Shown: positions 44,898-54,241, counted from the first letter of the stretch. The stretch: DNA of 64,000 nt from Paenibacillus sp. OK003 (GCF_900109515.1 NZ_FOBD01000003.1:1-64000); one strand, 5' to 3'. Notes: generated by a model from the letters alone, not told the origin. Program-made: numbers and translations.

Positions 44898-46388
44898 TCA
44901 CAATGGAGCTGTGACGGCATTTTTTAATTTGGATACGCCTTCCTGTAATTGAACATCTGACAAATGTGCAAATGATAAATAGATACCATACTTCGTACCG
45001 TCTGATGTTGAACTGCTGACTTCTGCGTATACAACCCCTTCTGATCTAGCCGACGAACGAAAGACTTCATAAGTGGACGCATCACCTCGCCACCAGCCAA
45101 ACACGTGCAGACCGGCTTCATTTTCCACCCAATCAAACCATGTTGAGAGCTGCTGGTTCAAAAGTTTGAGTAACAGATGAAATTTGCGACTGTATAAACG
45201 ATTCATCCTACGCAGATGACGCTCATATTGGCCGCTTGTCATAAATGCTGCTAATGCCCGCTGCTCGATCAGATTGACGGGTCTTGGCTCGTATAATGCC
45301 TGTGCCTTTCTAAAGGTGTCTGCCAAAGTAGGGGGGAGAACCACATAACCAAGCCGTACTTCCAAAGGCAAGGTTTTCGTGAAGCTGCCCAGGTAGATTA
45401 CGCGCCCCGCTTTATCCAATGTTTTCAGCGGTTCAACATGCATTCCGCGATATCGGAATTCACTATCATAATCATCCTCGACAATCATGGCATCATGACG
45501 ATGTGCCCAGTCCAGCAAGGTTTGTCTGCGTTCAAGGCTGAGCATTTCCCCAGTAGGGAATTGTCGAGACGGCGTGACAAACAACATACGTGCTTCCCAG
45601 TTTTGGGGAACAACGCCTTGACCATCGAGACTGGCTTCAATCAACGTTGCACCTGCAGCCAAAATGGCTTGAGAAATCCCGATATAACAAGGACTCTCCG
45701 TCACTACATGATCTCCGGGATCTGCAAGTAATTGAGTGAGTAGAGCTATAGCTTGCATAGAGCCTGCAGTCACTGCAATATGATCCGCATCGACTTGAAT
45801 CCCCCGCATCCGCCGAAGGTAGGCAGCAATGGCTTCTCGCAATTTCGGCTCTCCTGTTGAACTAACAAGAGCAGAGGTTGTTTCTATGTGATGCTCTCGA
45901 TTTCGTATCTCAGCATACAATCGATTGTTCCATTCATCGTAAGGGAATTTGGAGAAATCAGGCTGGTATTTGCTAAAATCAATAACTTCGTCGCTTTCTA
46001 TTCTGGAATTACTTGTTTGTGCATTGGTTTGTGAATTCCTTTGAGTTGTATGCTGTTCAAACTGCTGAATACGATTCCCCCAGGCTGATAAGTGATGAGC
46101 GCAAGCTTTCACGGTGGACGCATCATTGCTTAAATCCAACTGATAAGCAACAAAGGTTCCTCTTCCATGCTCTGAATGAATGTAACCTTGAGCAGTCAAC
46201 GTATCGTATACCTGATTCACTGTTCCTCGGGAAATGTGATACGTCGCAGCTAACTCTCTCGTAGATGGTAACTTCTCGCCATGCACCAGATTACCTTCAT
46301 GAATAGCATCACGAATCGCATGATAGAGAGCCTTCATCTTGGTATATTTTCGGTTCAAATATGAACTGTAAGCTACATGAAATTGCAT
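44898..46388 (-). CDS. pdxR: MocR/PdxR-family regulator (GntR HTH fused to aminotransferase fold)
   Basis: A 496-residue MocR regulator. The GntR winged HTH (about 12-80) contains GEKLPSTRELAATYHISRGT; a linker leads to a type I aminotransferase-like domain (about 140-490) with the PLP lysine in YLGSFTKTLPLEVRLGYV and the binding Asp in VEDDYDSEFRY. PdxR proteins sense pyridoxal phosphate and control PLP synthase. It is divergent from pdxS, the classical target. The ribosome site GGAGGGC is upstream of the ATG. Confidence 0.9.
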   Translation of the reverse strand: MQFHVAYSSYLNRKYTKMKALYHAIRDAIHEGNLVHGEKLPSTRELAATYHISRGTVNQVYDTLTAQGYIHSEHGRGTFVAYQLDLSNDASTVKACAHHLSAWGNRIQQFEQHTTQRNSQTNAQTSNSRIESDEVIDFSKYQPDFSKFPYDEWNNRLYAEIRNREHHIETTSALVSSTGEPKLREAIAAYLRRMRGIQVDADHIAVTAGSMQAIALLTQLLADPGDHVVTESPCYIGISQAILAAGATLIEASLDGQGVVPQNWEARMLFVTPSRQFPTGEMLSLERRQTLLDWAHRHDAMIVEDDYDSEFRYRGMHVEPLKTLDKAGRVIYLGSFTKTLPLEVRLGYVVLPPTLADTFRKAQALYEPRPVNLIEQRALAAFMTSGQYERHLRRMNRLYSRKFHLLLKLLNQQLSTWFDWVENEAGLHVFGWWRGDASTYEVFRSSARSEGVVYAEVSSSTSDGTKYGIYLSFAHLSDVQLQEGVSKLKNAVTAPL

Positions 46389-46410
46389 ATGCCCTCCAGA
46401 GGTTAATTTA

Positions 46411-46501
46411 GAAGTGGTACAATAAAAACCGAAATTATTGGATCTTTTTAGTTGTCCATTCTCATTCTATACTAAATCATAGGTTGAAGTGAAACAATAA
46501 A
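46411..46501. promoter_or_regulatory. PdxR operator candidate: 75-bp phased direct repeats
   Basis: GAAGTGGTACAATAAA (46411-46426) and GAAGTGAAACAATAAA (46486-46501) match at 14 of 16 positions and are 75 bp apart, about seven turns. MocR proteins bind pairs of direct repeats. The pdxS -10 (TATACT, 46468-46473) lies between them. Confidence 0.55.
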
Positions 46502-46523
46502 TTTAATTAGGAGGACTACAATT

Positions 46524-47405
46524 ATGCAAACAGGTACAGATCGTGTAAAAAGAGGAATGGCTGAGATGCAAAAGGGCGGCGTCATCATGGACGTTATGAA
46601 TGCAGAACAAGCTAAAATTGCTGAAGCAGCAGGGGCAACAGCTGTTATGGCTCTTGAACGGGTACCCTCCGATATTCGCGCAGCCGGTGGTGTAGCTCGC
46701 ATGGCAGACCCAACCATCGTGGAAGAGGTCATGAAGGTTGTGTCTATTCCGGTTATGGCCAAGGCTCGTATCGGTCATTACATAGAAGCCAAAGTACTTG
46801 AATCCCTAGGTGTGGACTATCTCGATGAAAGTGAAGTTCTTACGCCTGCAGACGAAGTATTCCATATCGATAAACATGAGTTCACTGTACCTTTTGTATG
46901 TGGAGCCAAAGATTTGGGAGAAGCTCTGCGTCGTATTGGCGAAGGTGCTTCGATGATTCGTACAAAAGGTGAGCCTGGAACGGGCAACATCGTTGAGGCA
47001 GTTCGTCATATGCGTCTGATTAACAGCCAGATCCGCAAAGTGAAAAACATGTCCAAGGATGAGTTGTACGCTGAAGCCAAGAATCTGGGCGTAGCTTATG
47101 AATTACTGCGCGATGTTCATGAAAATGGAAAACTTCCAGTCGTTAACTTTGCAGCAGGCGGTGTAGCCACTCCGGCAGACGCAGCACTAATGATGCATCT
47201 GGGAGCAGACGGTGTGTTTGTAGGATCAGGTATTTTCAAATCAGATAACCCTGAGAAATTCGCTCGTGCAATCGTTGAAGCTACAACACATTACACGGAT
47301 TACAAACTGATTGCCGAAGTATCCAAAAACTTGGGTGCCCCTATGAAAGGCATTGAAATTTCTAAATTGGCTCCAGAAGAGCGCATGTCCAACCGTGGTT
47401 GGTAA
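46524..47405 (+). CDS. pdxS: Pyridoxal 5'-phosphate synthase subunit PdxS
   Basis: A 293-residue PLP synthase lyase subunit, a (beta/alpha)8 barrel that builds PLP from ribose-5-phosphate, glyceraldehyde-3-phosphate and ammonia. Asp23 lies in [11 protein letters not shown], the Schiff-base Lys80 in [10 protein letters not shown], and the second Lys148 in [16 protein letters not shown] precedes the ATG. The partner glutaminase gene pdxT, usually next to it, is absent: a terminator follows directly, so PdxT must be encoded elsewhere or ammonia is taken from solution. Confidence 0.95.
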   Translation: MQTGTDRVKRGMAEMQKGGVIMDVMNAEQAKIAEAAGATAVMALERVPSDIRAAGGVARMADPTIVEEVMKVVSIPVMAKARIGHYIEAKVLESLGVDYLDESEVLTPADEVFHIDKHEFTVPFVCGAKDLGEALRRIGEGASMIRTKGEPGTGNIVEAVRHMRLINSQIRKVKNMSKDELYAEAKNLGVAYELLRDVHENGKLPVVNFAAGGVATPADAALMMHLGADGVFVGSGIFKSDNPEKFARAIVEATTHYTDYKLIAEVSKNLGAPMKGIEISKLAPEERMSNRGW

Positions 47406-47433
47406 GAGTGAATGAAGTAGGAATAGATAAGAA

Positions 47434-47472
47434 CAAAGCCGATCAATGAGAAAATTGATCGGCTTTGTTGCG
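47434..47472 (+). terminator. Terminator directly after pdxS
   Basis: CAAAGCCGATCAA (47434-47446) pairs with TTGATCGGCTTTG (47455-47467). It shows that pdxS is monocistronic. Confidence 0.85.
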
Positions 47473-47521
47473 CCTTAGGGTCTGAATCATGCGTTTCATC
47501 TCAATTTCGCTCTTAAACCTG

Positions 47522-47530
47522 TGATAAAAT
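47522..47530 (+). promoter_or_regulatory. Extended -10 of the LytTR operon
   Basis: TGATAAAAT (TG-N-TAAAAT) stands 57 bases before the response regulator ATG. The -35 is weak. Confidence 0.4.
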
Positions 47531-47586
47531 AGTATATTTGAGAGTGAAATTCAGCATCGATGTCGATGAAAGGCGGATGTTCAAAC

Positions 47587-48327
47587 ATGTTCAATGTTGC
47601 AATCTGTGATGACGAGGAGAACCAAAGAGAACTTGTAAAAACGATGCTTATCTCCTTATCTCTAAAAACGAATATTGATTTCCAAATTACATTATTTGCA
47701 TCCGGTGAGCAGCTCGTCTCACATTATAAAAACGCTGGAGACGCGTTTCATATCCTCATCATGGATGTAGAGATGAGCGGAATGAACGGAATCCAGACAG
47801 CCAAAGAAATCAGGAAGATGAAGTATCTGGATGTGCAAATCATGTTTCTGACCAGCTACCCCGAGTATATGGTGGAGAGCTTTGATGTGGTTACTTTTCA
47901 ATATCTGATCAAACCGATCCTGCCGGATATCTTCGAGGAGAAAATGATTAAGCTGTGCCAATATTTTATAGCGCTAGACAAAAAGTATGTGCTGATTAAA
48001 TCAGACTATGAAGAGCTTCTATTGAAATACGATGATATTCTCTGGATTGAGGTCATGAAGAGTTTGACGATCAAGAACAAATTAAAATTTGTGACTCAGG
48101 AAATCTCGCATGAGAGCAAAGGCATCCTATCCGGTTACGCTATCGCTTTGAAAGATCATGGTTTCTTGCAAATTCATCGCTCGATTATCATCAACCTGTT
48201 GCATGTTCAGAAGTTTGCGGGTACCCAGGTCGTCATGTTAAATGGTACGGAATTGCCCATAGGCCGCTCCAAGCTCAAGGAAGTCAAGGACGCTTATACC
48301 AAATATATGATCATGAGGGTTCAGTGA
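47587..48327 (+). CDS. LytTR-family response regulator
   Basis: A 246-residue AgrA/LytR-type regulator: receiver domain (1-125; ICDDEENQ acidic pocket, phospho-acceptor Asp60 in ILIMDVEMSGMNG) and LytTR DNA-binding domain (about 140-240; FLQIHRSIIINLLHVQKFAG, LPIGRSKLKEVKDAY). ATG 47587 follows AAAGGCGG; an in-frame ATG at 47560 would add nine residues. One base separates its stop from the kinase gene. No autoinducer peptide or AgrB-like processing gene is present nearby. Confidence 0.9.
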   Translation: MFNVAICDDEENQRELVKTMLISLSLKTNIDFQITLFASGEQLVSHYKNAGDAFHILIMDVEMSGMNGIQTAKEIRKMKYLDVQIMFLTSYPEYMVESFDVVTFQYLIKPILPDIFEEKMIKLCQYFIALDKKYVLIKSDYEELLLKYDDILWIEVMKSLTIKNKLKFVTQEISHESKGILSGYAIALKDHGFLQIHRSIIINLLHVQKFAGTQVVMLNGTELPIGRSKLKEVKDAYTKYMIMRVQ

Positions 48328-48328
48328 T

Positions 48329-49627
48329 ATGGATATGTATGTATACTTGTCTGTCTTCGTCGTTTCTTTACTTATGGCATTCCAGGTGAATTTTTATTTC
48401 AATTCCGTGCTGGGCAAGTCCAGACGAAAGCCATACAGAGTAATTTATTTCATTATATTTGTTGTACTGGGGTACTTCTATTTGGTATCTTCATTTTCAC
48501 CTGTCGTTTCATCTGCTTTTGCATTGTTATTCATCTTCAGCCTGGCACAATCCTATGAGGTGGAATTCATCAAAAAGCTTGCTTTTACCATCCTCTATGC
48601 AGTACTGCTCACAACGGTAAATTACATTGCCGTATATATTATGAGTGCGATCGATTCCACGGATTATAGCATATGGGATCATTTCAACGTGGATTATCAT
48701 TGGGTGTTCTCCAAAGTGATGTTGCTAGGCTGCAGTATCATGTTCATTGTAATCCAGATTGTGCGTTTGATTGCCAAACGGAGAAGTTTCGCTATGCATT
48801 ATCGTTATTATTTCTTGTTTCTGATTGTACCCACCATTACGATCTATCAGATCAATGTGGCCTCGACTTATAGTGAAAAAAACATATATTACGTCGTTTC
48901 CGTGCTGGGCTCTCTTTTTCTCAATGTGTTCATTGTTTATGTATTCGATAATATGGTGGAAAAGGTTCAGCTCGCACATGAAAATGTTCAACTACAGCGT
49001 CAGATGGACTATCAGGATGCCAACTATGAAAAGACAGTGCATAGTTTCAAAAACGTGAAAAGCATCATCCATGATACCAATCAGCAGTTCCTGTACATTG
49101 AAGAGTGTATCAAGCAAAACAAGCTTGATGCCGCAGGTGAGCATATTAAACTCACATTGAATAAGATTGAAGGAGCGTACCAGCGGGTGAACTCCGGCAA
49201 TCTGGTTATCGATGCCCTTGTTACGAATACCATTGCCGTGGGGCAGGCCAACGGGATCAAAGTCGACACCCGTATTCAACTCCATTCACAACATCTCCAT
49301 ATCGATCGTTACGATCTGTGCGTTGTGCTCGGCAATATGTTGGATAATGCCATCGAAGCTTCCAAGAAAGTTAGACATGCCGAAGACAGGTATATCCTGG
49401 TTGCAATTCACTCCACGGCGTCTGCGCTTGTAATCCAGATTCTAAATCAGGTGGAGCAAAAATTGACTCACTTCAAGAGTGAGAAGCCCAATCCCGAGTT
49501 CCATGGGATCGGCTTAACCAATATATCGAGAATGTGCGACAAGTATGGCGGACATATGAGTATCGAGAATCATCGTCGGACATTTAATAACATGGTCGTG
49601 CTTCCCTTTGACATGAAGAGTCTCTGA
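48329..49627 (+). CDS. GHKL-type (AgrC-like) sensor histidine kinase
   Basis: A 432-residue kinase with a polytopic N-terminal half (about six TM helices in residues 5-215), a coiled coil (VEKVQLAHENVQLQRQMDYQ), the phospho-acceptor region KNVKSIIHDTNQQFLYIEEC, and a GHKL ATPase (LGNMLDNAIEASKKV N-box, FHGIGLTNISRMCDKYGG G-box). The topology is that of peptide-sensing AgrC/ComD kinases. It pairs with the LytTR regulator and probably controls the serine hydrolase gene behind it. Confidence 0.9.
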   Translation: MDMYVYLSVFVVSLLMAFQVNFYFNSVLGKSRRKPYRVIYFIIFVVLGYFYLVSSFSPVVSSAFALLFIFSLAQSYEVEFIKKLAFTILYAVLLTTVNYIAVYIMSAIDSTDYSIWDHFNVDYHWVFSKVMLLGCSIMFIVIQIVRLIAKRRSFAMHYRYYFLFLIVPTITIYQINVASTYSEKNIYYVVSVLGSLFLNVFIVYVFDNMVEKVQLAHENVQLQRQMDYQDANYEKTVHSFKNVKSIIHDTNQQFLYIEECIKQNKLDAAGEHIKLTLNKIEGAYQRVNSGNLVIDALVTNTIAVGQANGIKVDTRIQLHSQHLHIDRYDLCVVLGNMLDNAIEASKKVRHAEDRYILVAIHSTASALVIQILNQVEQKLTHFKSEKPNPEFHGIGLTNISRMCDKYGGHMSIENHRRTFNNMVVLPFDMKSL

Positions 49628-49745
49628 ACATACCGTTCGGGGATTGTTTTTTTCCATTCAGGGTTCATTATCGTTCTATATGCTTCTTCCCCGATATGAT
49701 AAATGTAATTATATGAGCAGTATCATAAGGGAGGAAGTTATTATC

Positions 49746-51797
49746 ATGAAGAAACTAATCAGTATGCTATGTGCGGCTGTACTTGTAGTCATGCCGATGA
49801 CAGATGTCAGGGCAGAGACGAACAAGATGGGAGCGATTGAAGATCAGGCTGGGCGACTCGCCACAGATATGGTGAAGAATTATGGTGTCACAGGACTGCA
49901 ATATGCGATCATGGATGAAGGGAAGATTATTTTGTCCGACAGTGTTGGATTCCAGGACAAAGCATCCAAGACACCCGTCGACAAGGATACCATGTTTGGA
50001 ATAGGTTCCGTTAGCAAAATGGTTGTCACGGCTGCCACGATGATGCTGGTGGATTCCGGTAAAGTGGATCTGGATCAGCCCCTCACTTCCTATATTAAAG
50101 ATTTTGAAATGGCAGATGCCCGGTATACCCAAATAACCCCGCGAATGCTCATGAACCATTCCTCCGGGCTGTATGGTACCCATTATGGAAACAGTATGTT
50201 ATTTGACGATACCGATACCCGCAATCATGATGAATTACTGATCAAACTAAAGTCAGAGAAATTGAAATCAAACCCGGGAGCCTTTTCCGTTTATTGCAAT
50301 GACGGCTTTCAGTTGCTTGAGATATTGGTTGAACGTGTGAGTGGACTGAGCTACAGCGAATTTATTGCCAAGTTCATCAGTGATCCGTTACAGCTGCAAG
50401 CAACCAAGACACCACTTGATTCTTTTGATAGAAAACAATTATCCGAAACCTATTGGCCTTCGTTTGCAACAAAGCTGCCTGTCGAAAATGCCAATATCAT
50501 CGGTGCAGGTGGAGTTTACTCGACTGCAGAAGAATTAACCCAATTCGCTGAAATGTTGATAGGAAACAAACCGGATGTTCTATCCAAATCAGCAGCAGAG
50601 TCCATGCAAAATCATGAATATCGTCGAGGAATATGGGTGTCCGAAGAGAGAAATACCTTCAACTATGGTCTTGGATGGGATGCTGTAGCACTTGCACCGT
50701 TCAGCGATTATGGCATTACTGCACTTATCAAAGGTGGAGATACCATGTTGTATCATGCCTCGTTAATCACTATACCGGAACATGATATATCAATAGCGGT
50801 CCTATCTTCGGGCGGGTCTTCTGTCTATAATCAGATGTTTGCCACTAAAGTTCTGCTGGAGGTTCTTCACGATCAAGGCATCATCGACAAGATAGAGCCC
50901 GATCAGACATTCTCACCACCTGTCAAAACGAAGATGCCCTCGGAATTGACGGCGTATTCCGGCCTCTATGGTACCGTAGGTTCAACCCTTGATATAGAGG
51001 TTAAGAATGGCGAGATCGCACTTCCGGCTATGCAGGAAGGACTTATCCCGGAACAGAATTACGTATACACGGGTGAAGGGGAATTTACGAGTAACGACGG
51101 AAGTGTGAAGGTCAACTTCGAGAAAGAAAGCAATGACAAGGTATATTTTAAAGTTCAGGCGAATATAACCTTGCCCGGATTAGGCCAAACGGTGATGAAC
51201 ACATATGATTATCAAAAATTAGAGAATAATTCGCTAGATACAGCATCGAAAGAGAAATGGAAGGCTAGAAACGGCTCGAAGTATTACGCGCTGGATGAAA
51301 AGATAACGTCGATCTTCTATCTGGTTCCATCGATGCTGATCAAAAACCTGTCCGTAGATGTGGAGAACGGATATGCGAATGGTACCCGTGTTGTTGATCC
51401 GGATAATGCAGAGAATGTCGCCCAGATTCCAGTGATGAACGGAAGAGATGCTTTCGATCTGCATTTCCGCACGAAGAACGAAGCGGAGTACTTAACTCAG
51501 GATGGACAGGAGTATATTGCAGAGGAGGCCATTACACCAATCTTCGGTGGGAAAACAGGCATCACCACCATCCCGTCAAACGGTCAGGCTCGGTGGTATG
51601 CCATCGACTCCAGATCGGCGAACAAAACGTTAACCGTGCATTCTCCGGAGAGCGGAGGTTATGCGGTTTATAACGATAAAGGTGAAGTGGTACAATTTTC
51701 GAAAGCAACGAATCAACAATCAACGCAGCTTCCCAAAGGTGGTTTTATCGTATTTGGTGGTGAAGCAGGTGATGTCTTCAAGATCCAACTAAAGTGA
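49746..51797 (+). CDS. Secreted class C beta-lactamase-like serine hydrolase
   Basis: A 683-residue exported protein: signal peptide 1-23 (ISMLCAAVLVVMPMTDVRA), then a beta-lactamase/DD-peptidase domain (about 30-400). SVSK gives nucleophile Ser88 and Lys91; the YxN motif is Tyr183-Cys-Asn185; the third motif is LIKGGD. About 280 further residues form beta-rich domains as in EstB/FmtA-like or D-aminopeptidase proteins. It could trim peptidoglycan or hydrolyse D-amino-acid esters. ATG 49746 has GGGAGGAAG upstream. It follows the LytTR/GHKL pair, its probable regulator. Confidence 0.88.
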   Translation: MKKLISMLCAAVLVVMPMTDVRAETNKMGAIEDQAGRLATDMVKNYGVTGLQYAIMDEGKIILSDSVGFQDKASKTPVDKDTMFGIGSVSKMVVTAATMMLVDSGKVDLDQPLTSYIKDFEMADARYTQITPRMLMNHSSGLYGTHYGNSMLFDDTDTRNHDELLIKLKSEKLKSNPGAFSVYCNDGFQLLEILVERVSGLSYSEFIAKFISDPLQLQATKTPLDSFDRKQLSETYWPSFATKLPVENANIIGAGGVYSTAEELTQFAEMLIGNKPDVLSKSAAESMQNHEYRRGIWVSEERNTFNYGLGWDAVALAPFSDYGITALIKGGDTMLYHASLITIPEHDISIAVLSSGGSSVYNQMFATKVLLEVLHDQGIIDKIEPDQTFSPPVKTKMPSELTAYSGLYGTVGSTLDIEVKNGEIALPAMQEGLIPEQNYVYTGEGEFTSNDGSVKVNFEKESNDKVYFKVQANITLPGLGQTVMNTYDYQKLENNSLDTASKEKWKARNGSKYYALDEKITSIFYLVPSMLIKNLSVDVENGYANGTRVVDPDNAENVAQIPVMNGRDAFDLHFRTKNEAEYLTQDGQEYIAEEAITPIFGGKTGITTIPSNGQARWYAIDSRSANKTLTVHSPESGGYAVYNDKGEVVQFSKATNQQSTQLPKGGFIVFGGEAGDVFKIQLK

Positions 51798-51822
51798 ATG
51801 GTTTGGTAAAATGATTTATTCG

Positions 51823-51875
51823 AAAATATCGGATTTCGAGCGTAGGTTGCTCGTGATCCGATATTTTTCTTTTTG
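51823..51875 (+). terminator. Terminator after the serine hydrolase gene
   Basis: AAAATATCGGAT pairs with ATCCGATATTTTT (51856-51868), with an inner GAGC/GCTC stem and a following T-rich tract. Confidence 0.85.
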
Positions 51876-51980
51876 TATACGCCCAAACACAACATGATTC
51901 TCCTTCATAGGCTATATGGAATCAGCCTAATTTGTTAATGAAAATTATGTGTTTTCATAACTAAGGAGATGGATAGATAC

Positions 51981-53333
51981 GTGATTTCAAAAGTGAAGCT
52001 TACAGGGCGAGTGGTGTTTAAAGGTGACCCTGGTTATGAAGTGGCTCGGAAGAATTGGGATCCGCATACGGACAGATTCCCTAAAGTTTTTGTGTTCGCT
52101 CAAAAAACACAGGATGTATCCAATGCGATAAGATGGGCGCGCCAAAATAAGGTTCCTATCCGGCCGAGAAGTGGGAGGCACGCTTTAGAGCCCAACCTAT
52201 CACAAGTCAATGGTGGTATTGTCATCGACGTTAGCGAAATGAAGAGAATCAAGTTAAACAAAAAAAGCGGAACGGCCGTCGTGGAGACAGGTAATCGGGT
52301 GGGAAGAATCGTGGATACGTTGGCTCGACAAGGATATATGGCCCCATTTGGTGACAGTCCAACGGTTGGAATTGGTGGAATAACACCTGGTGGCGGAATT
52401 GGTCCACTGCAAAGGACAACGGGTCTCATCTGTGATAATCTAATCGAGCTCGAAATGGTTGACGCTAAAGGACGGATTGTTCGGGCGAACAAAAAGAAAA
52501 ATTCCGATCTTCTGTGGGCTACACGTGGCGGCGGAGGCGGTAACTTCGGTGTGTACACTAAATATAAATTCAAGGTGCGGCGCTCTCCAGCCAAAGCTAC
52601 TGTATTTAGTATCACATGGCCATGGGATCAGTTCGAAAAAGTCGTGAAGAAATGGCAAGTATGGGCGCCTAATGCCAGTACCAAGCTGGGAAGTGAATTA
52701 AGTGTTGGTCCGAAAAAAGGCGGAAATGTTAGCATGCTAGGGATATACCTCGGTTCGAAGAGTGAAGCCCTCCGTCAGTTGGAACCCATTCTTAGCGTAG
52801 GAACGCCTACCAAAAAAAGCATTCTGTACCTGCCATACAGGGCAGCCACGAAGTTTTTGCTGGCCCCAGATCCTGTGCTCACCCAAAGGTACAGCAATCA
52901 GTTTTCCAGTGGCTTCGGCAGACGCCCGTTCCCGGATAAAGCCTTCAAAGTCATGCGTGAGTTTCTGGAAAATGCAGAGGGAGGTACACCAGCCGGTTTC
53001 TATTTCCTTAACTGGGGCGGTGCTGTAAGTCGAGTTGCTCCTCAAGCCACTGCGTTTTACTGGCGAAAAGCTGAATTTTATGTGGAATGGAACAGCTCAT
53101 GGGTGAAGCCATCCCGTGCAGCTAAAAATATTGCTTTAGCTCGGAACACGAGAACGAAATTGCAGCCATATATTGTAGGGTCTTATATTAACGTACCAGA
53201 CCAAGGTATTAAAAATCCAGGACCGACCTATTATGGCAAGAACTACGCCAGATTAAGAAAAGTAAAAGCGAAATACGATCCGAAAAATGTATTTAACAAC
53301 CCGCAAAGTATTCCACCGGCTAAATTAAAATAG
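51981..53333 (+). CDS. FAD-linked oxidase (BBE/YgaK type), predicted bicovalent flavin
   Basis: A 450-residue berberine-bridge-type oxidase. The PP-loop RSGRHAL carries His67 and the second segment TGLICDNLIELEMV carries Cys151: both residues that bind FAD covalently are present, typical of bicovalent oxidases. The C-terminal BBE motif is NYARLRKVKAKYDPKNVFNN. No signal peptide. The substrate may be a sugar or a secondary metabolite. GTG 51981 is chosen because ATG 51969 directly abuts AAGGAG; the ATG would add four residues. It stands alone between terminators. Confidence 0.88.
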   Translation: MISKVKLTGRVVFKGDPGYEVARKNWDPHTDRFPKVFVFAQKTQDVSNAIRWARQNKVPIRPRSGRHALEPNLSQVNGGIVIDVSEMKRIKLNKKSGTAVVETGNRVGRIVDTLARQGYMAPFGDSPTVGIGGITPGGGIGPLQRTTGLICDNLIELEMVDAKGRIVRANKKKNSDLLWATRGGGGGNFGVYTKYKFKVRRSPAKATVFSITWPWDQFEKVVKKWQVWAPNASTKLGSELSVGPKKGGNVSMLGIYLGSKSEALRQLEPILSVGTPTKKSILYLPYRAATKFLLAPDPVLTQRYSNQFSSGFGRRPFPDKAFKVMREFLENAEGGTPAGFYFLNWGGAVSRVAPQATAFYWRKAEFYVEWNSSWVKPSRAAKNIALARNTRTKLQPYIVGSYINVPDQGIKNPGPTYYGKNYARLRKVKAKYDPKNVFNNPQSIPPAKLK

Positions 53334-53344
53334 GGTACGATTTC

Positions 53345-53380
53345 AAACCGTTAATTCTGAGAAGAGTTAACGGTTTTTTT
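53345..53380 (+). terminator. Terminator after the FAD oxidase gene
   Basis: AAACCGTTAA pairs with TTAACGGTTT (53367-53376), followed by a run of T to 53380. Confidence 0.9.
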
Positions 53381-53484
53381 GACCTTTCTAATCGTTGTAT
53401 TTACTAATTATTGTAGAGTAAGATGTAGAAAATAATATTAAAACTGCAACGGAGTTCAGGCAATTTATTTCAAGGAGGTAACAG

Positions 53485-53766
53485 ATGGATTACACTTCGC
53501 CGATTGAAGCGGCATTAAAGGTGAAGCGCCCTAAATATACCGCCATAGCGGCGGGGCGACGTCATACCATTGGTCTTAGATCGGACGGAACGGTGACGGC
53601 AGTGGGGTTGAATAAGCATGAACAATGCAATGTAAGTGGCTGGTGTGATATTGTGGCGGTAGCTGCGGGTTGTGCACATACTCTTGGTATTAAATCAGAC
53701 GGTACGGTAGTGGCTGTGGGGGAAAATGAATATGATCAATGTGACGTAAGCAGTTGGCGCGGCTAA
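53485..53766 (+). pseudogene. Truncated RCC1-repeat gene
   Basis: A 93-residue product with two RCC1-type repeats, each with the pattern AIAAGRRHTIGLRSDGTVTA then VGLNKHEQCNV. RCC1 propeller proteins need about seven such blades (250-400 residues), so this is an N-terminal stub that ends at TAA soon after the second repeat. AAGGAGG stands before the ATG, so the stub could still be translated. The abrupt end next to another gene stub (53790) suggests a deletion. Confidence 0.6.
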
Positions 53767-53789
53767 TTTACTATGGACGGGGGATTGAA

Positions 53790-53837
53790 TTGAAACGGAT
53801 TGCGGTATATTGTGGTGCAAGTAAAGGTAACGTGTAA
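53790..53837 (+). pseudogene. 5' stub of a LOG-family (lysine decarboxylase-like) gene
   Basis: A TTG start with GGGGGA upstream opens KRIAVYCGASKGN, the conserved N-terminus of the TIGR00730/LOG family (cytokinin-activating phosphoribohydrolase fold). It stops after 15 codons, GTG then TAA. The rest of the gene is missing. Recognition rests on this short but very characteristic start. Confidence 0.5.
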
Positions 53838-53980
53838 ATCCTGATTTTTTATTCATTCATTCTTACAAAAAGCTTACAGTTGAATGGTAGGATGACGCAG
53901 TAGCCTTTTTTATGTTTAGCCTTGTCAAACTAACAAATCCTGAATAATCTAACACATACCACAAAAGAGGGGGAAGAAAC

Positions 53981-54106
53981 ATGAGTGAAGTTGGATATGG
54001 AAATGTAGGAGGACTTGGCGGAGGATATGGCGGTTTCACGTCCGTTGGTGCAATTCTGGTATTGTTTATTTTGTTGGTCATCATCTCCAAAGCTTTCTTA
54101 GTTTAA
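53981..54106 (+). CDS. YjcZ-family sporulation miniprotein
   Basis: A 41-residue protein: Gly/Tyr-rich N-terminus (GYGNVGGLGGGYGGF) then one hydrophobic helix AILVLFILLVIISKAFLV. This is the YjcZ/SscA-like family, small membrane proteins made late in sporulation. GAGGGGGAAG precedes the ATG. Too short for usual gene finders. A paralogue lies on the other strand at 57828-57962. Confidence 0.85.
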   Translation: MSEVGYGNVGGLGGGYGGFTSVGAILVLFILLVIISKAFLV

Positions 54107-54124
54107 TAGTAAGCTTTAGAAATT

Positions 54125-54152
54125 CCGCTGGCGTTTGCTGGCGGTTTTTTTA
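54125..54152 (+). terminator. Terminator after the first YjcZ gene
   Basis: CCGCTGGC pairs with GCTGGCGG (two wobble pairs), followed by seven T. Confidence 0.8.
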
Positions 54153-54241
54153 CGTTGTTGTATGAAGGTTAACAAAAGCAATTTAAATAGGGAACGTTAT
54201 GTCAATATTGACTTACACAACGCTCCCTACTAGACTCCCGC

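Noticed and set aside
49644..49745. In-frame upstream extension of the serine hydrolase
   Set aside because: The extension precedes a clear ribosome site and a typical signal peptide starting at 49746, so it is leader DNA.
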